A stretch of DNA of 64,000 bases, from positions 620,001 to 684,000 of the forward strand of contig CAWGDM010000001.1 of NCBI GenBank assembly GCA_963821345.1, written 5' to 3'. The number at the start of each line of letters is the position of its first letter. Position 1 is the stretch's first letter. Shown piece after piece: positions 42,897 to 50,506 of the stretch. The translations under genes were made by a program, and so were the position numbers. This stretch comes from WHSW01 sp963821345. GTDB taxonomy: Bacteria; Actinomycetota; Thermoleophilia; Solirubrobacterales; 70-9. Below the pieces are notes generated by a model. That model saw only the letters and a list, made by a program, of their open reading frames with translations. It was not told the origin of the DNA and ran no database searches.

Positions 42897-44264
42897 ATGC
42901 CTGATTCGTATGACGTGATCGTGATCGGGGCCGGCCCCGGCGGCTACCACGCCGCGATCCGCGCGGCCCAGCTCGGCAAGAAGACCGCGGTCGTCGAGAC
43001 CGACAAGCCCGGCGGCCGTTGCCTCAACTACGCCTGCATCCCGGCGAAGACGATGCTGTACACAGCCGAGCTCTTCGACCATGCCCAGAACAGCGCCGAC
43101 CTCGGGGTGACCGTGAAGGGAGCCTCGCTCGACTGGAAGGCGCTCGGCGAGCGGCGCGCGAGCGTCTCCGAGGGCCTCTCGGGCGGCGTGAAGATGCTCT
43201 TCGACAAGAACAAGATCGATCTGATCGCCGGCAGGGGCGCGCTCGACAAGGACGCCAACGTGGTCGTCGACGGGACCACCTACGAGGCGGGGGCGGTGGT
43301 CCTGGCGACGGGCTCGGTCGCGCTGGTGATTCCCGGGGTCGAGTTCTCAGAGCGGGTCGTCGACACCTGGGGCGCATGGTCGCTGCCCTCGCTGCCGAAG
43401 TCGATCGGGGTGGTCGGGGCCGGCGCCTCCGGGGCCGAGATCGCCTCGGCCTACATCCGCTACGGCGTCGATGTGACCCTGATCGAGATGCTGCCGCAGA
43501 TCCTGCCCGCCGAGGACAAGGACATCGTCCGGGTCGTCGAGCGGGTGTTCAAGAAGCAGGGGATCAAGGTGCTGACCGGCAACCCGATCACCGACGTCGA
43601 GGCCGGCGCGAAGTCGGTCAAGGCGAAGGTCGGTGACGAGGCGATCGAGGTCGAGTACCTGGCGATCGCCGGCGGCCGCGCCCCCGACACCGAGAGCCTC
43701 GGCCTGGACGCCGCCGGGGTGAAGACCGGCGACGGCGGCCGGGTCGAGATCGACGAGTTCCAGCGCACCTCGAACCCGAAGGTGTTCGCGATCGGCGACC
43801 TGGTCCGCGGGCCGGCGCTCGCCCACAAGGCGCAGGAGGAGGGGATCGTCGCCGCCGAGATGATCGCCGGCACCCCGACCCATCCGGTCGACCCCGGGCT
43901 GGTCCCCGGCGCCACCTTCTGCCACCCGCAGGTCGCCAGCGTCGGGCTCACCGAACAGCAGGCCAAGGACGCGGGCAAGGACGTCAAAACCAGCCGCATG
44001 AAGCTCGGCGGGGTCGGCGCGGCCGCCGTCTACGACGACCGCGACGGGGTCGTGAAGCTGGTCGTCGACGGCGAGTACGGCGAGATCATCGGCGCCCACG
44101 TGGTCGGCAACCGCGCCTGCGACATGATCGCCGAGCTGGTCGACACGATCGCGCTCGAGGGCGGCTACCAGGAGCTGGCGCGGATCATCCACGCCCATCC
44201 GACGATCTCCGAGGCGATCCTCGACGCCGCCCGCGCCGTCGACGGCTGGGCGATCCACCAGTAG
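42897..44264 (+). CDS. lpdA: Dihydrolipoyl dehydrogenase (E3)
   Basis: E3 reoxidises dihydrolipoyl groups of E2 with NAD+. It has 455 residues. FAD site VIVIGAGPGGYHAAIRAAQ, the redox disulfide in GGRCLNYACIPAKTM (Cys-5 spacing as in the family), NAD site GVVGAGASGAEIASAYIRYG, second FAD motif FAIGDLVRGPALAHKA, and the C-terminal catalytic His in HAHPTISEAIL. It is the only E3 in the region and can serve both E1/E2 sets encoded downstream. TAGAGT box and no ribosome site suggest a leaderless message. The thioesterase gene follows after two bases. Confidence 0.96.
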   Translation: MPDSYDVIVIGAGPGGYHAAIRAAQLGKKTAVVETDKPGGRCLNYACIPAKTMLYTAELFDHAQNSADLGVTVKGASLDWKALGERRASVSEGLSGGVKMLFDKNKIDLIAGRGALDKDANVVVDGTTYEAGAVVLATGSVALVIPGVEFSERVVDTWGAWSLPSLPKSIGVVGAGASGAEIASAYIRYGVDVTLIEMLPQILPAEDKDIVRVVERVFKKQGIKVLTGNPITDVEAGAKSVKAKVGDEAIEVEYLAIAGGRAPDTESLGLDAAGVKTGDGGRVEIDEFQRTSNPKVFAIGDLVRGPALAHKAQEEGIVAAEMIAGTPTHPVDPGLVPGATFCHPQVASVGLTEQQAKDAGKDVKTSRMKLGGVGAAAVYDDRDGVVKLVVDGEYGEIIGAHVVGNRACDMIAELVDTIALEGGYQELARIIHAHPTISEAILDAARAVDGWAIHQ

Positions 44265-44266
44265 CG

Positions 44267-44710
44267 ATGGACTACGACGCCCTGCGCGCAGGGATGGCGG
44301 CCGCCGTCCCCTTCAACGTCCACCTCGGGCTCGAGATCACCGAGCTGGGGCCCGGCACCGCGACCGTCCGCCTGCGCGACGACGAGCGGCTGCGAAACCA
44401 CGTCGGCAGCCAGCACGCCGCCGGCCTGTTCGCGGCCGCCGAGGCGGCTTCGGGCGGCGCCTTCGTCGGCACCTTCGCCGAGCAGCTCGCCCAGATCCGA
44501 CCGCTGGCCTCGAACGCGGAGATCGCGTACACGAAGCTCGCCCAGGGCCCGATCGACGCCCGCGCCGAGCTCGCCGGCGGAGAGCAGCTGCTGGCGGCGC
44601 TGGAGGCCGACGGCAAGGTCTCGTTCCCGGTCGAGGTGACGCTCACCGACACCGACGGCCAGACGGTGGCGACCGCGACCGTGCAATGGCACGTGCGCAA
44701 GACGGCGTGA
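44267..44710 (+). CDS. Hotdog thioesterase-like protein (DUF4442/PaaI type)
   Basis: A 147-residue single hotdog protein. PFNVHLGLEITELGPGTATV begins the first strand, and RLRNHVGSQHAAGLFAAAEA is the long central helix region with the conserved HxGSQHA motif of DUF4442 proteins. The C-terminal strand VTLTDTDGQTVATATVQW closes the fold. It probably hydrolyses or binds an acyl-thioester. Start is 2 bases behind lpd; stop overlaps the next GTG (GTGA). Its placement between E3 and other genes of acyl metabolism suggests housekeeping of acyl-CoA, as inference. Confidence 0.8.
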   Translation: MDYDALRAGMAAAVPFNVHLGLEITELGPGTATVRLRDDERLRNHVGSQHAAGLFAAAEAASGGAFVGTFAEQLAQIRPLASNAEIAYTKLAQGPIDARAELAGGEQLLAALEADGKVSFPVEVTLTDTDGQTVATATVQWHVRKTA

Positions 44711-45297
44711 GCTCGCCCGCCACCTTCTATTACGACCTCGCCTCCCCCTACGCCTACCTGGCCGCCGAGCGGATCTCGAGCGTGTTCGACGAGGCCGGCG
44801 CCGAGCAGCCCGAGTGGCAGCCGATCCTGCTCGGGGCGCTGTTCAAGCGCTTCGACCGCTCGTCGTGGGGCGTGGGGCCGGAGCGCGAGGCGGGGATGGC
44901 GGAGTGCGAGCGCCGCGCCCAGGCATACGGCCTGCCCCCGATCCGCTGGCCCAATCCGTGGCCGGGCAACTCGCTGACCGCGATGCGCGCCGCGACCTTC
45001 GCCAAGGAGCTCGGCCGCGCGGTCTCGTTCTCGCTCGCAGCCTTCCGCCAGGCGTTCGCCGCCGGGCGGGACCTGACCGAGCCCGACAACGTGTTCATCG
45101 CCGCCGCCTCCTCCGAGCTGCACCCGCGCTCGCTGCAGACGGCGATCGCTCGCGACGCGATCAAGCTGCGGCTTCGCGAGGCGACCGATGCGGCGGGCGA
45201 CCTCGGCGTCACCGGCGTACCCGCGGTGGTCGTCGGCGAGCAGGTCTTCTGGGGCGACGACCGGCTCGAGGAAGCGGCGGCTGCAGCCTCCGGCTAG
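44707..45297 (+). CDS. DsbA-family 2-hydroxychromene-2-carboxylate isomerase-like protein
   Basis: A 196-residue thioredoxin-fold protein of the HCCA isomerase/kappa-GST type. FYYDLASPYAYLAAERI has the Ser that replaces the redox Cys pair and activates glutathione or a similar thiol; GVTGVPAVVVGEQVFWGDDR is the cis-Pro loop and end. Between them is an all-helical insert (NPWPGNSLTAMRAATFAKEL). GTG 44707 overlaps the stop of the thioesterase gene. In actinobacteria the thiol would not be glutathione, so the substrate is open. Confidence 0.85.
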   Translation: MSSPATFYYDLASPYAYLAAERISSVFDEAGAEQPEWQPILLGALFKRFDRSSWGVGPEREAGMAECERRAQAYGLPPIRWPNPWPGNSLTAMRAATFAKELGRAVSFSLAAFRQAFAAGRDLTEPDNVFIAAASSELHPRSLQTAIARDAIKLRLREATDAAGDLGVTGVPAVVVGEQVFWGDDRLEEAAAAASG

Positions 45298-45302
45298 GAG
45301 GA

Positions 45303-45330
45303 CCTCGGCGCGCCCGATGCGCCGCCGAGG
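45303..45330 (+). terminator. Possible terminator hairpin behind the isomerase gene
   Basis: CCTCGGCG (45303-45310) pairs with CGCCGAGG (45323-45330) over a 12-nt loop, 5 bases after the stop. No T-run follows, so it is only a candidate. Confidence 0.35.
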
Positions 45331-45339
45331 CTGGCGCTA

Positions 45340-45345
45340 TATGTT
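45340..45345 (+). promoter_or_regulatory. Candidate -10 box (TATGTT) for the E1-alpha gene
   Basis: GCTATATGTT is an AT-rich break between the hairpin and the TTG at 45354; TATGTT ends 8 nt before that start. Confidence 0.45.
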
Positions 45346-45353
45346 GGAGTCGG

Positions 45354-46629
45354 TTGGCTGAGAAGACGGTGAAGACGGCGCAGACGGACGGGGCGGGCGC
45401 GTCGTCGCGGCCGCTTCCCGATCCCGCCACCTCGCTTGAGCTGCTCGAGACGATGGCGCTGATCCGCCGCTTCGAGGAAGAGGCCGGGCGCCAGTACCAG
45501 AAGGCGAAGGCCGGCGGCTTCCTGCATCTGGCGATCGGCGAGGAGGCGACGATCGTCGGCACGACGTCGGCGATGCAGCCCGACGACTACCTGATCGGCA
45601 CCTACCGCACCCACGGCCACGCGATCGCCCGGGGCACCCGAGCCCAGGCACGTGATGGCGGAGCTGTTCGGCCGCGTCGACGGGACCTCGGGCGGACGCG
45701 GCGGGTCGATGCACGTGTTCGACGGCGAGCACCGGTTCATGGGCGGCTACGGGATCGTCGGCGGCAACCTGCCGCTGGCGGCCGGGCTGGCGCTCGCCTC
45801 CGACTACAAGGGCGCCGACGAGGTCACCGTCTGCATGTTCGGCGACGGCGCCTCGAACACGGGCAACTTCGGCGAGACGATGAACCTGGCGGCGCTCTGG
45901 CGACTGCCGATCGTCTTCATCCTCGAGAACAACCTGTACGGGATGGGGACCTCGGTCGAGCGCCACTCCGCGGTCACCGACTTCTCGAAGAAGGCCGAGG
46001 GGCTGGGGGTCCCCGGGGTGCGCGCCGACGGAATGGACGTGTTGGCGATGCGCGAGACCGTCGCCGAGCACATCCGGATCGCGCGCGAGGAGCGCCGGCC
46101 GACGATGGTCGAGGCGTTCACCTACCGCTACCGCGGTCACTCGGCGGCCGATCCCGAGGTCTACCGGACCAAGGAGGAGGTCGAGGAGTGGCGCAAGAAG
46201 GACCCGATCGAGGTCTTCGCCGAGCGGCTCGAGGCCGAGGGGGTGCTGGCCGAGGGCGCGCGTGACCAGATGCGCGAGCGGATCGAGGCCCGCGTGGTCG
46301 AGGCGGTCGAGTTCGCCGACGCCTCGCCCGAGCCGCCGCTCGACACCCTCTACGACCACCTCTACGTTGTTGGCGACCAGGTCCCCGGCTGGTACGCGGT
46401 CGACGAGCGCGCGCCCCAGCCATTCGCCGGCGAGCGCGAGCGCGAGGAGCTCTCCGGCGAGGCGAAGCGCCTTGCCGAGGCGGGCGCGGCCTACGGCGGC
46501 CAGGCCGCCTCGGCGTCCGGGCGCAAGGAGGGCGAGACGCTCGCCGACCGCGAGGCCGCCGACGCGCTCGAAGACCGCGACGAATTCATCGAAGAGGGCG
46601 AAGAGGGCGACACGGAGGGGCCCTGGTAA
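45354..46629 (+). CDS. pdhA: Pyruvate dehydrogenase E1 component, alpha subunit (frameshift near 45638)
   Basis: E1-alpha binds thiamine diphosphate and decarboxylates pyruvate with the beta subunit. The N-terminal part (LIRRFEEEAGRQYQKAKAGG, FLHLAIGEEA, YRTHGHAIARG) and the ThDP motif part (MFGDGASNTGNFGETMNLAA, then YRYRGHSAADPE) are in different frames that meet at 45637-45639. Taking out one C of CACCCGAG gives GTEPRHVMAELFGR and a chain of about 424 residues. After about residue 335 there is an acidic, low-complexity tail of about 90 residues not usual for the family. TTG 45354 is chosen from the TATGTT box; GTG 45372 is an alternative. Confidence 0.9.
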
Positions 46630-47618
46630 TGGCGGCGCTGAGGATGAGGGAGGCGCTGCGCGACGCGATGGCCGAGGAGATGCGCCGCGACGAGTCCGTC
46701 TACGTGATCGGCGAGGACGTGGGCGTCTTCCAGGGCGCGTTCAAGGTCACCGAGGGGCTGCTGGACGAGTTCGGCGAGAAGCGCGTCCGCGACACGCCGA
46801 TCTCCGAGAACACGATCGTCGGCATGGGGGTCGGCTCGGCGATGGCCGGACTGCGCCCGGTGGTCGAGCTGATGACCGTCAACTTCAGCCTGCTCGCCTT
46901 CGACCAGATCATCAACCACGCGGCCGCGATCCCGTACATGTTCAACGGCCAGGCCAGGGTGCCGATGGTCGTCCGGATGCCGGGCGGCGGCGGCCACCAG
47001 CTCGGCCCCACCCACTCGCACAGCTTCGAGGCGATCTTCCTGCAGATCCCGGGGCTGCTGGTCGCCTGCCCCTCGACCCCGGCCGATGGCAAGGGTCTGC
47101 TGAAGGCCTCGATCCGCGACGACAACCCGGTGATCTTCATCGAGCACGAGACCCTTTACGGCGCCCGCGGCGAGGTTCCCGACGGGGACGACCACGTGCT
47201 CAGCTTCGGCGAGGCCGCGATCCGCCGCGAGGGAACCGACGTGACCGTGGTCGGGATCCTGAGGATGGCCCACATCGCCCAGCAGGCGGCGAAGACGCTC
47301 GCCTCCGAGCACGGGATCGAGGCCGAGGTGATCGACCCGCGCACCCTGCGACCGCTCGACCTCGACACGATCCTGGAGTCGGTGCGCAAGACGAACCGTC
47401 TGGTGATCGTCGAGGAGGGATGGCCGCACGGCGGCGTCGGCGCCAACATCGCGGCGCTGGTCGCCGAGCAGGCGTTCGACCATCTCGACGCGCCGATCCA
47501 GCGGGTGACCGGCGCCGACGTGCCGATGCCGTACTCGAAGCGCCTCGAGCAGTCCGCGATCCCGCACGCCGAGAACGTGGTCAGCGCCGTGCTGGCGACC
47601 ACCGAGGGCGGGATCTGA
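46629..47618 (+). CDS. pdhB: Pyruvate dehydrogenase E1 component, beta subunit
   Basis: A 329-residue E1-beta with the transketolase-like pyrimidine domain (RDAMAEEMRRDESVYVIGED), RVRDTPISENTIVGMGVGSA and the conserved RMPGGGGHQLGPTHSH segment that faces the active site. The C-terminal domain includes DPRTLRPLDLDTILESVRKT. ATG 46629 shares a base with the pdhA stop; the stop shares a base with the E2 start. It forms the alpha2-beta2 E1 with pdhA. Substrate assignment to pyruvate is by similarity and by the presence of a second, branched-chain-type set nearby. Confidence 0.93.
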   Translation: MAALRMREALRDAMAEEMRRDESVYVIGEDVGVFQGAFKVTEGLLDEFGEKRVRDTPISENTIVGMGVGSAMAGLRPVVELMTVNFSLLAFDQIINHAAAIPYMFNGQARVPMVVRMPGGGGHQLGPTHSHSFEAIFLQIPGLLVACPSTPADGKGLLKASIRDDNPVIFIEHETLYGARGEVPDGDDHVLSFGEAAIRREGTDVTVVGILRMAHIAQQAAKTLASEHGIEAEVIDPRTLRPLDLDTILESVRKTNRLVIVEEGWPHGGVGANIAALVAEQAFDHLDAPIQRVTGADVPMPYSKRLEQSAIPHAENVVSAVLATTEGGI

Positions 47619-48927
47619 TGGCGACCGACATCGTCATGCCGCGGCTCTCGGACTCGATGGAGGAGGGCACCGTCCTCAAGTGGATGAAGGCGGTCGGCGA
47701 CGAGGTCGCGCTCGGCGAGGAGCTGGTCGAGATCGAGACCGACAAGGCGAACATGGTGTTCGAGGCGGATGCGGCGGGGACGTTGATTGAGATCGTGGCG
47801 GCGGAGGGTGAGACGTTGCCGATCGGCGATGTGATCGCGCGGGTGGGCGAGGCGGCTGAGGCGGCGCCGGCGCCGGTGGCGGCGACGGACGGCCAGGCCA
47901 GCCGGAACGGCCTCCCTCCGCCGCGGATGCGCCGCCCGATCAGCCCGCCGGCGCAGCCGCCGCGCCCGAGCCTCACCCGAGCCCGCTCCTCGCTGGCCCG
48001 GGACAATGGAGGCGACGGACGGGTCAAGGCGAGTCCGATCGCGCGGAGGATCGCGCGGGAGAAGGGAATCGATCTCTCCTCCCTCCAAGGCTCCGGCCCT
48101 GGCGGGCGAATCATCAAGGCGGACGTCGAGAAGGCCCCGGCGGCGTCGGGGGTGGCGCCGACGGACGATCCGCGGCGCAGCCAGGACCGTCCGTCGGGCC
48201 CGCACCCGGCGCCGGCCTCACCCTTGAGACGGCGAAGGGAAGCGTCGAGGTCGTCGAGCTGACCAAGCTGCAGCAGACGGTCGGCCGCCGGATGGCCGAG
48301 TCAAAGGCGACCGCGCCGCATTTCTACCTGCAGGCGGAGATCGACATGACCGCGGCCTGGGACGCGCGCGCGCGGATCAAGGCGTCGGCGGCCGAGGGCG
48401 CCGTGATCCCGTCGTTCAACGACATGGTGGTCAAGGCTTGCGCGCTCGCCCTGCGCGAGTTCCCGCGCGCCAACGGCGCCTACCGGGACGGCAGATGGGA
48501 GCTCTACTCGCGCGTCAACGTCGGGATCGCGGTCGCAGCGCAGGACGCGCTCGTCGTGCCGACGGTCTTCGACGCCGATCTCAAGGGCCTGACGCAGATC
48601 GCGACCGAGTCGCGGGCGCTGGCCGGCAAGGTCCGAGACGCCACGATCACCCCGCCCGAGCTCTCCGGCGGCACGTTCACGGTCTCGAACCTCGGCATGT
48701 ACGGGATCTCCAACTTCCACGCGGTCATCAACCAGCCCCAGGCGGCAATCCTCGCGGTCGGCGCGATCACCGAGACGCCGGTGGTCCGATCAGGCCAGGT
48801 GACGACCGCCCGGCTGATGGGAGTCACCCTGGCCTGCGATCACCGGATCCTTTACGGCGCCGACGGGGCCGAGTTCCTGGGCCGGGTTCGGAGCCTGCTC
48901 GAAGAGCCGCTGGGGTTGGCGCTCTAG
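47618..48927 (+). CDS. pdhC: Dihydrolipoamide acyltransferase (E2), probably pyruvate type (frameshift in linker)
   Basis: E2 moves the acyl group from lipoyl-lysine to CoA. Residues 1-80 are one lipoyl domain (MPRLSDSMEEGTVLKWMKA, lipoyl Lys in IETDKANMVFEA). A Pro/Ala linker, a subunit-binding domain (ASPIARRIAREKGIDLSSLQ) and a second linker follow. The catalytic domain (TKLQQTVGRRMAESKATAPH to the active His in ACDHRILYGADGAE) is in another frame; the frames cross within 48120-48215, and one base seems to be missing there. Corrected length about 436. Codon use at about 47761-47890 prefers GCG, GTG and TTG more than the surroundings. Confidence 0.9.
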
Positions 48928-48931
48928 GAGG
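48926..48931 (+). promoter_or_regulatory. Shine-Dalgarno site pointing to a non-standard start
   Basis: AGGAGG directly after the E2 stop, 5 nt before ATA at 48937, where homology of the next protein begins. No ATG, GTG or TTG is in frame there. Confidence 0.5.
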
Positions 48932-48936
48932 CGGGG

Positions 48937-49425
48937 ATACCCGAGCGGCTGATCGACGTCGCGATCGAGTCGCTGCCCTACGTCGACGAGCACGCGGTCG
49001 AGGTTGCCGCAAGCGCCGACCGTGTCTGGGAATCCCTCGCCCACTACGTCGGCGCAACCGGCGCGAAGCGGATCGGTCGCCGGATCGCTGGCGGTCTTCG
49101 CTGCGCCCCGGCCGAGCGCAAGGGGACGATGCCGGAGATCGGGGCGACGATCCCCGGCTTCGTCGTCACGCGGTCGGTCGAGCCGGCGGTCCTGGCCCTG
49201 GTCGGCCAGCACCGATTTGCCCGCTACGCGCTGATCTTCAAGATCACCGAGCTGGCCTCGGGCCCGACCCGGCTGAGCGCCGAGACCCGAGCCGAGTTCC
49301 GCGGCCGGCGCGGACGGATCTACCGCGGGGTGGTGATCGGCAGCCACGGCCACGTCGTGGTGACGAATTCGATCCTGCGCTCGATTCGCAGGCTGGCCGA
49401 GTCGTCGGGGCCGCTCAGCAGCTGA
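48937..49425 (+). CDS. SRPBCC-like protein with apparent ATA start
   Basis: About 162 residues in the same frame as E2, right after its stop. LPYVDEHAVEVAASADRVWE is the typical opening of a START/SRPBCC ligand-binding fold (strand 1 and helix), and RYALIFKITELASGPTRLSA with RIYRGVVIGSHGHVVVTNSI form the later strands and C-terminal helix. Homology starts before any standard start codon: from the SD site the first codon at 5 nt is ATA 48937, next CTG 48949; an ATG appears only at 49129. Either a rare start is used or a base is wrong. Ligand unknown. Its end overlaps the convergent RTX gene by 11 bases. Confidence 0.6.
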   Translation: MPERLIDVAIESLPYVDEHAVEVAASADRVWESLAHYVGATGAKRIGRRIAGGLRCAPAERKGTMPEIGATIPGFVVTRSVEPAVLALVGQHRFARYALIFKITELASGPTRLSAETRAEFRGRRGRIYRGVVIGSHGHVVVTNSILRSIRRLAESSGPLSS

Positions 49426-50260
49426 GCTTGACGTCAGCGCCGAAGCCGCCGTTGCACGAGTCGCGGCCGGGGCCGCCGCGCAGGGTGTCGGGGCGCAGGC
49501 CGCCGAACAGCGAGTCGCGGCCGACCCCGCCGCCAACGTCGTCCTGGTCGTCACCGCCGCGAACCACGTCGTCGCCGGACTTGGCGCGCACTACGTCGTA
49601 GCCCGCCCGCCCGCGGATCAGGTCGTTGCCCGAGCCGCCGCAGATCAGATCGTTGCCGCCGAGCCCGTCGATCGCGTCGTCGCCGCCGAGCGCCGCGATC
49701 ACGTCCCGGTGGTCGGTGCCAACCAGGATGTCGTTCGCGTCGCTGCCGTAGATCGTCGCGTTCGTGCCCTCGCAATCGGGCGGCTCGGGCGGCGGGGCGA
49801 TCGTCGTCGTCTGCGAGGCCGAGTTGTCGCCCGGCTTCGGATCCGGCAGGCCCGACTGAACCGAGGCGGCGTTGACCAGGCTGCCGCTCTTCTTCGAGAC
49901 CGAGACCGCGATCTCGATCGTCCAGTCTCCATCGACCGCCAGTGGGTCGAGCTTGCAGACCACCTTGTGCGGGTTCGGGTTGCAGCTGCCGTCGCTGGGG
50001 TTCGCCGAGACGACCGTGGTGCCGCCGGGCGTGTTGTCGGTCATCGCCACGTCGGGCGCCGGGTCGGGGCCCTTGCTGTGAACGGTGATCACGTAGGTGA
50101 GCGTGCCGCCGGTCTGGACCGGGTCGGGGCTGTCGGTGTTGGTCAGGGTCAGGTCGGCCGCCGGATCGGCCGCCCGCGCCGGGCCGACGACGACCATCAC
50201 GACGACGGTCGCGGCGAGCGCCGAGACCAACAATCCCCCGCGGGTTCCCAGACCACGCAT
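49415..50260 (-). CDS. Secreted DUF11/RTX calcium-binding repeat protein
   Basis: A 281-residue exported protein. Sec signal peptide (GGLLVSALAATVVVMVVVG, cleavage after ARA). Residues about 32-145 form a DUF11-type immunoglobulin-like domain (DLTLTNTDSPDPVQTGGTLT, ITVHSKGPDPAPDVAMTDN). The last 110 residues carry RTX nonapeptides (GGDDAIDGL, GGSGNDLIR, GGPGRDSCN) that bind calcium. Like the protein at 22987 it joins RTX repeats to a Sec signal. ATG 50260 is chosen at the signal peptide; the open frame upstream is not homologous. Role at the cell surface is likely adhesive or structural, by inference. Confidence 0.82.
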   Translation of the reverse strand: MRGLGTRGGLLVSALAATVVVMVVVGPARAADPAADLTLTNTDSPDPVQTGGTLTYVITVHSKGPDPAPDVAMTDNTPGGTTVVSANPSDGSCNPNPHKVVCKLDPLAVDGDWTIEIAVSVSKKSGSLVNAASVQSGLPDPKPGDNSASQTTTIAPPPEPPDCEGTNATIYGSDANDILVGTDHRDVIAALGGDDAIDGLGGNDLICGGSGNDLIRGRAGYDVVRAKSGDDVVRGGDDQDDVGGGVGRDSLFGGLRPDTLRGGPGRDSCNGGFGADVKLSC

Positions 50261-50302
50261 TCGTCGTTTCCAAACACTGCGAACCGGCCGAAGGTGCGGG
50301 GA

Positions 50303-50330
50303 TTGAAACGTCAGCGATCGGGAATACAAT
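50303..50330 (+). promoter_or_regulatory. Sigma70-type promoter (TTGAAA - 16 nt - TACAAT)
   Basis: TTGAAA at 50303-50308 and TACAAT at 50325-50330 each match the consensus in 5 of 6 bases with a 16-nt spacer. The predicted transcript start near 50337 leaves a leader of about 170 nt before the ATG at 50507. It is the best two-box promoter seen here. Confidence 0.65.
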
Positions 50331-50336
50331 TCGCGT

Positions 50337-50506
50337 AGCGATTCGCACGAGCCGATCAGCTGAGTGCGGTCCAGACATAGGGAGCGAGGGTGGAACCCCG
50401 AGCACCCGTCGTCCAGTAGGCGCCGCGGAGGAGATCCCGAAGCGGCGAAGGCCAGGCCGGTAACGAGGAGATCCCGAGGGATCGGCCAGACACGAAGGGC
50501 GGAGAG
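50337..50506 (+). ncRNA. Structured leader of the branched-chain dehydrogenase operon, unknown type
   Basis: No gene is seen in 50261-50506; its second part looks like a structured 5' leader. GGGTG and CACCC form a hairpin near 50385-50407, preceded by a T-box-like AGGGTGGAACCCCG. CGCCGC (50421-50426) pairs with GCGGCG (50442-50447), and GGCCG (50455-50459) with CGGCC (50483-50487). Both loops present the same 13 nt, GAGGAGATCCCGA (50428-50440 and 50465-50477). It ends with GGCGGAGAG before the ATG. It does not match a riboswitch class I know. A protein-binding leader or small-molecule sensor are both possible. Confidence 0.4.

Noticed and set aside
45303..45330. Hairpin as a proven intrinsic terminator
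   Set aside because: Stem is good but there is no T-run; kept only as a low-confidence candidate.
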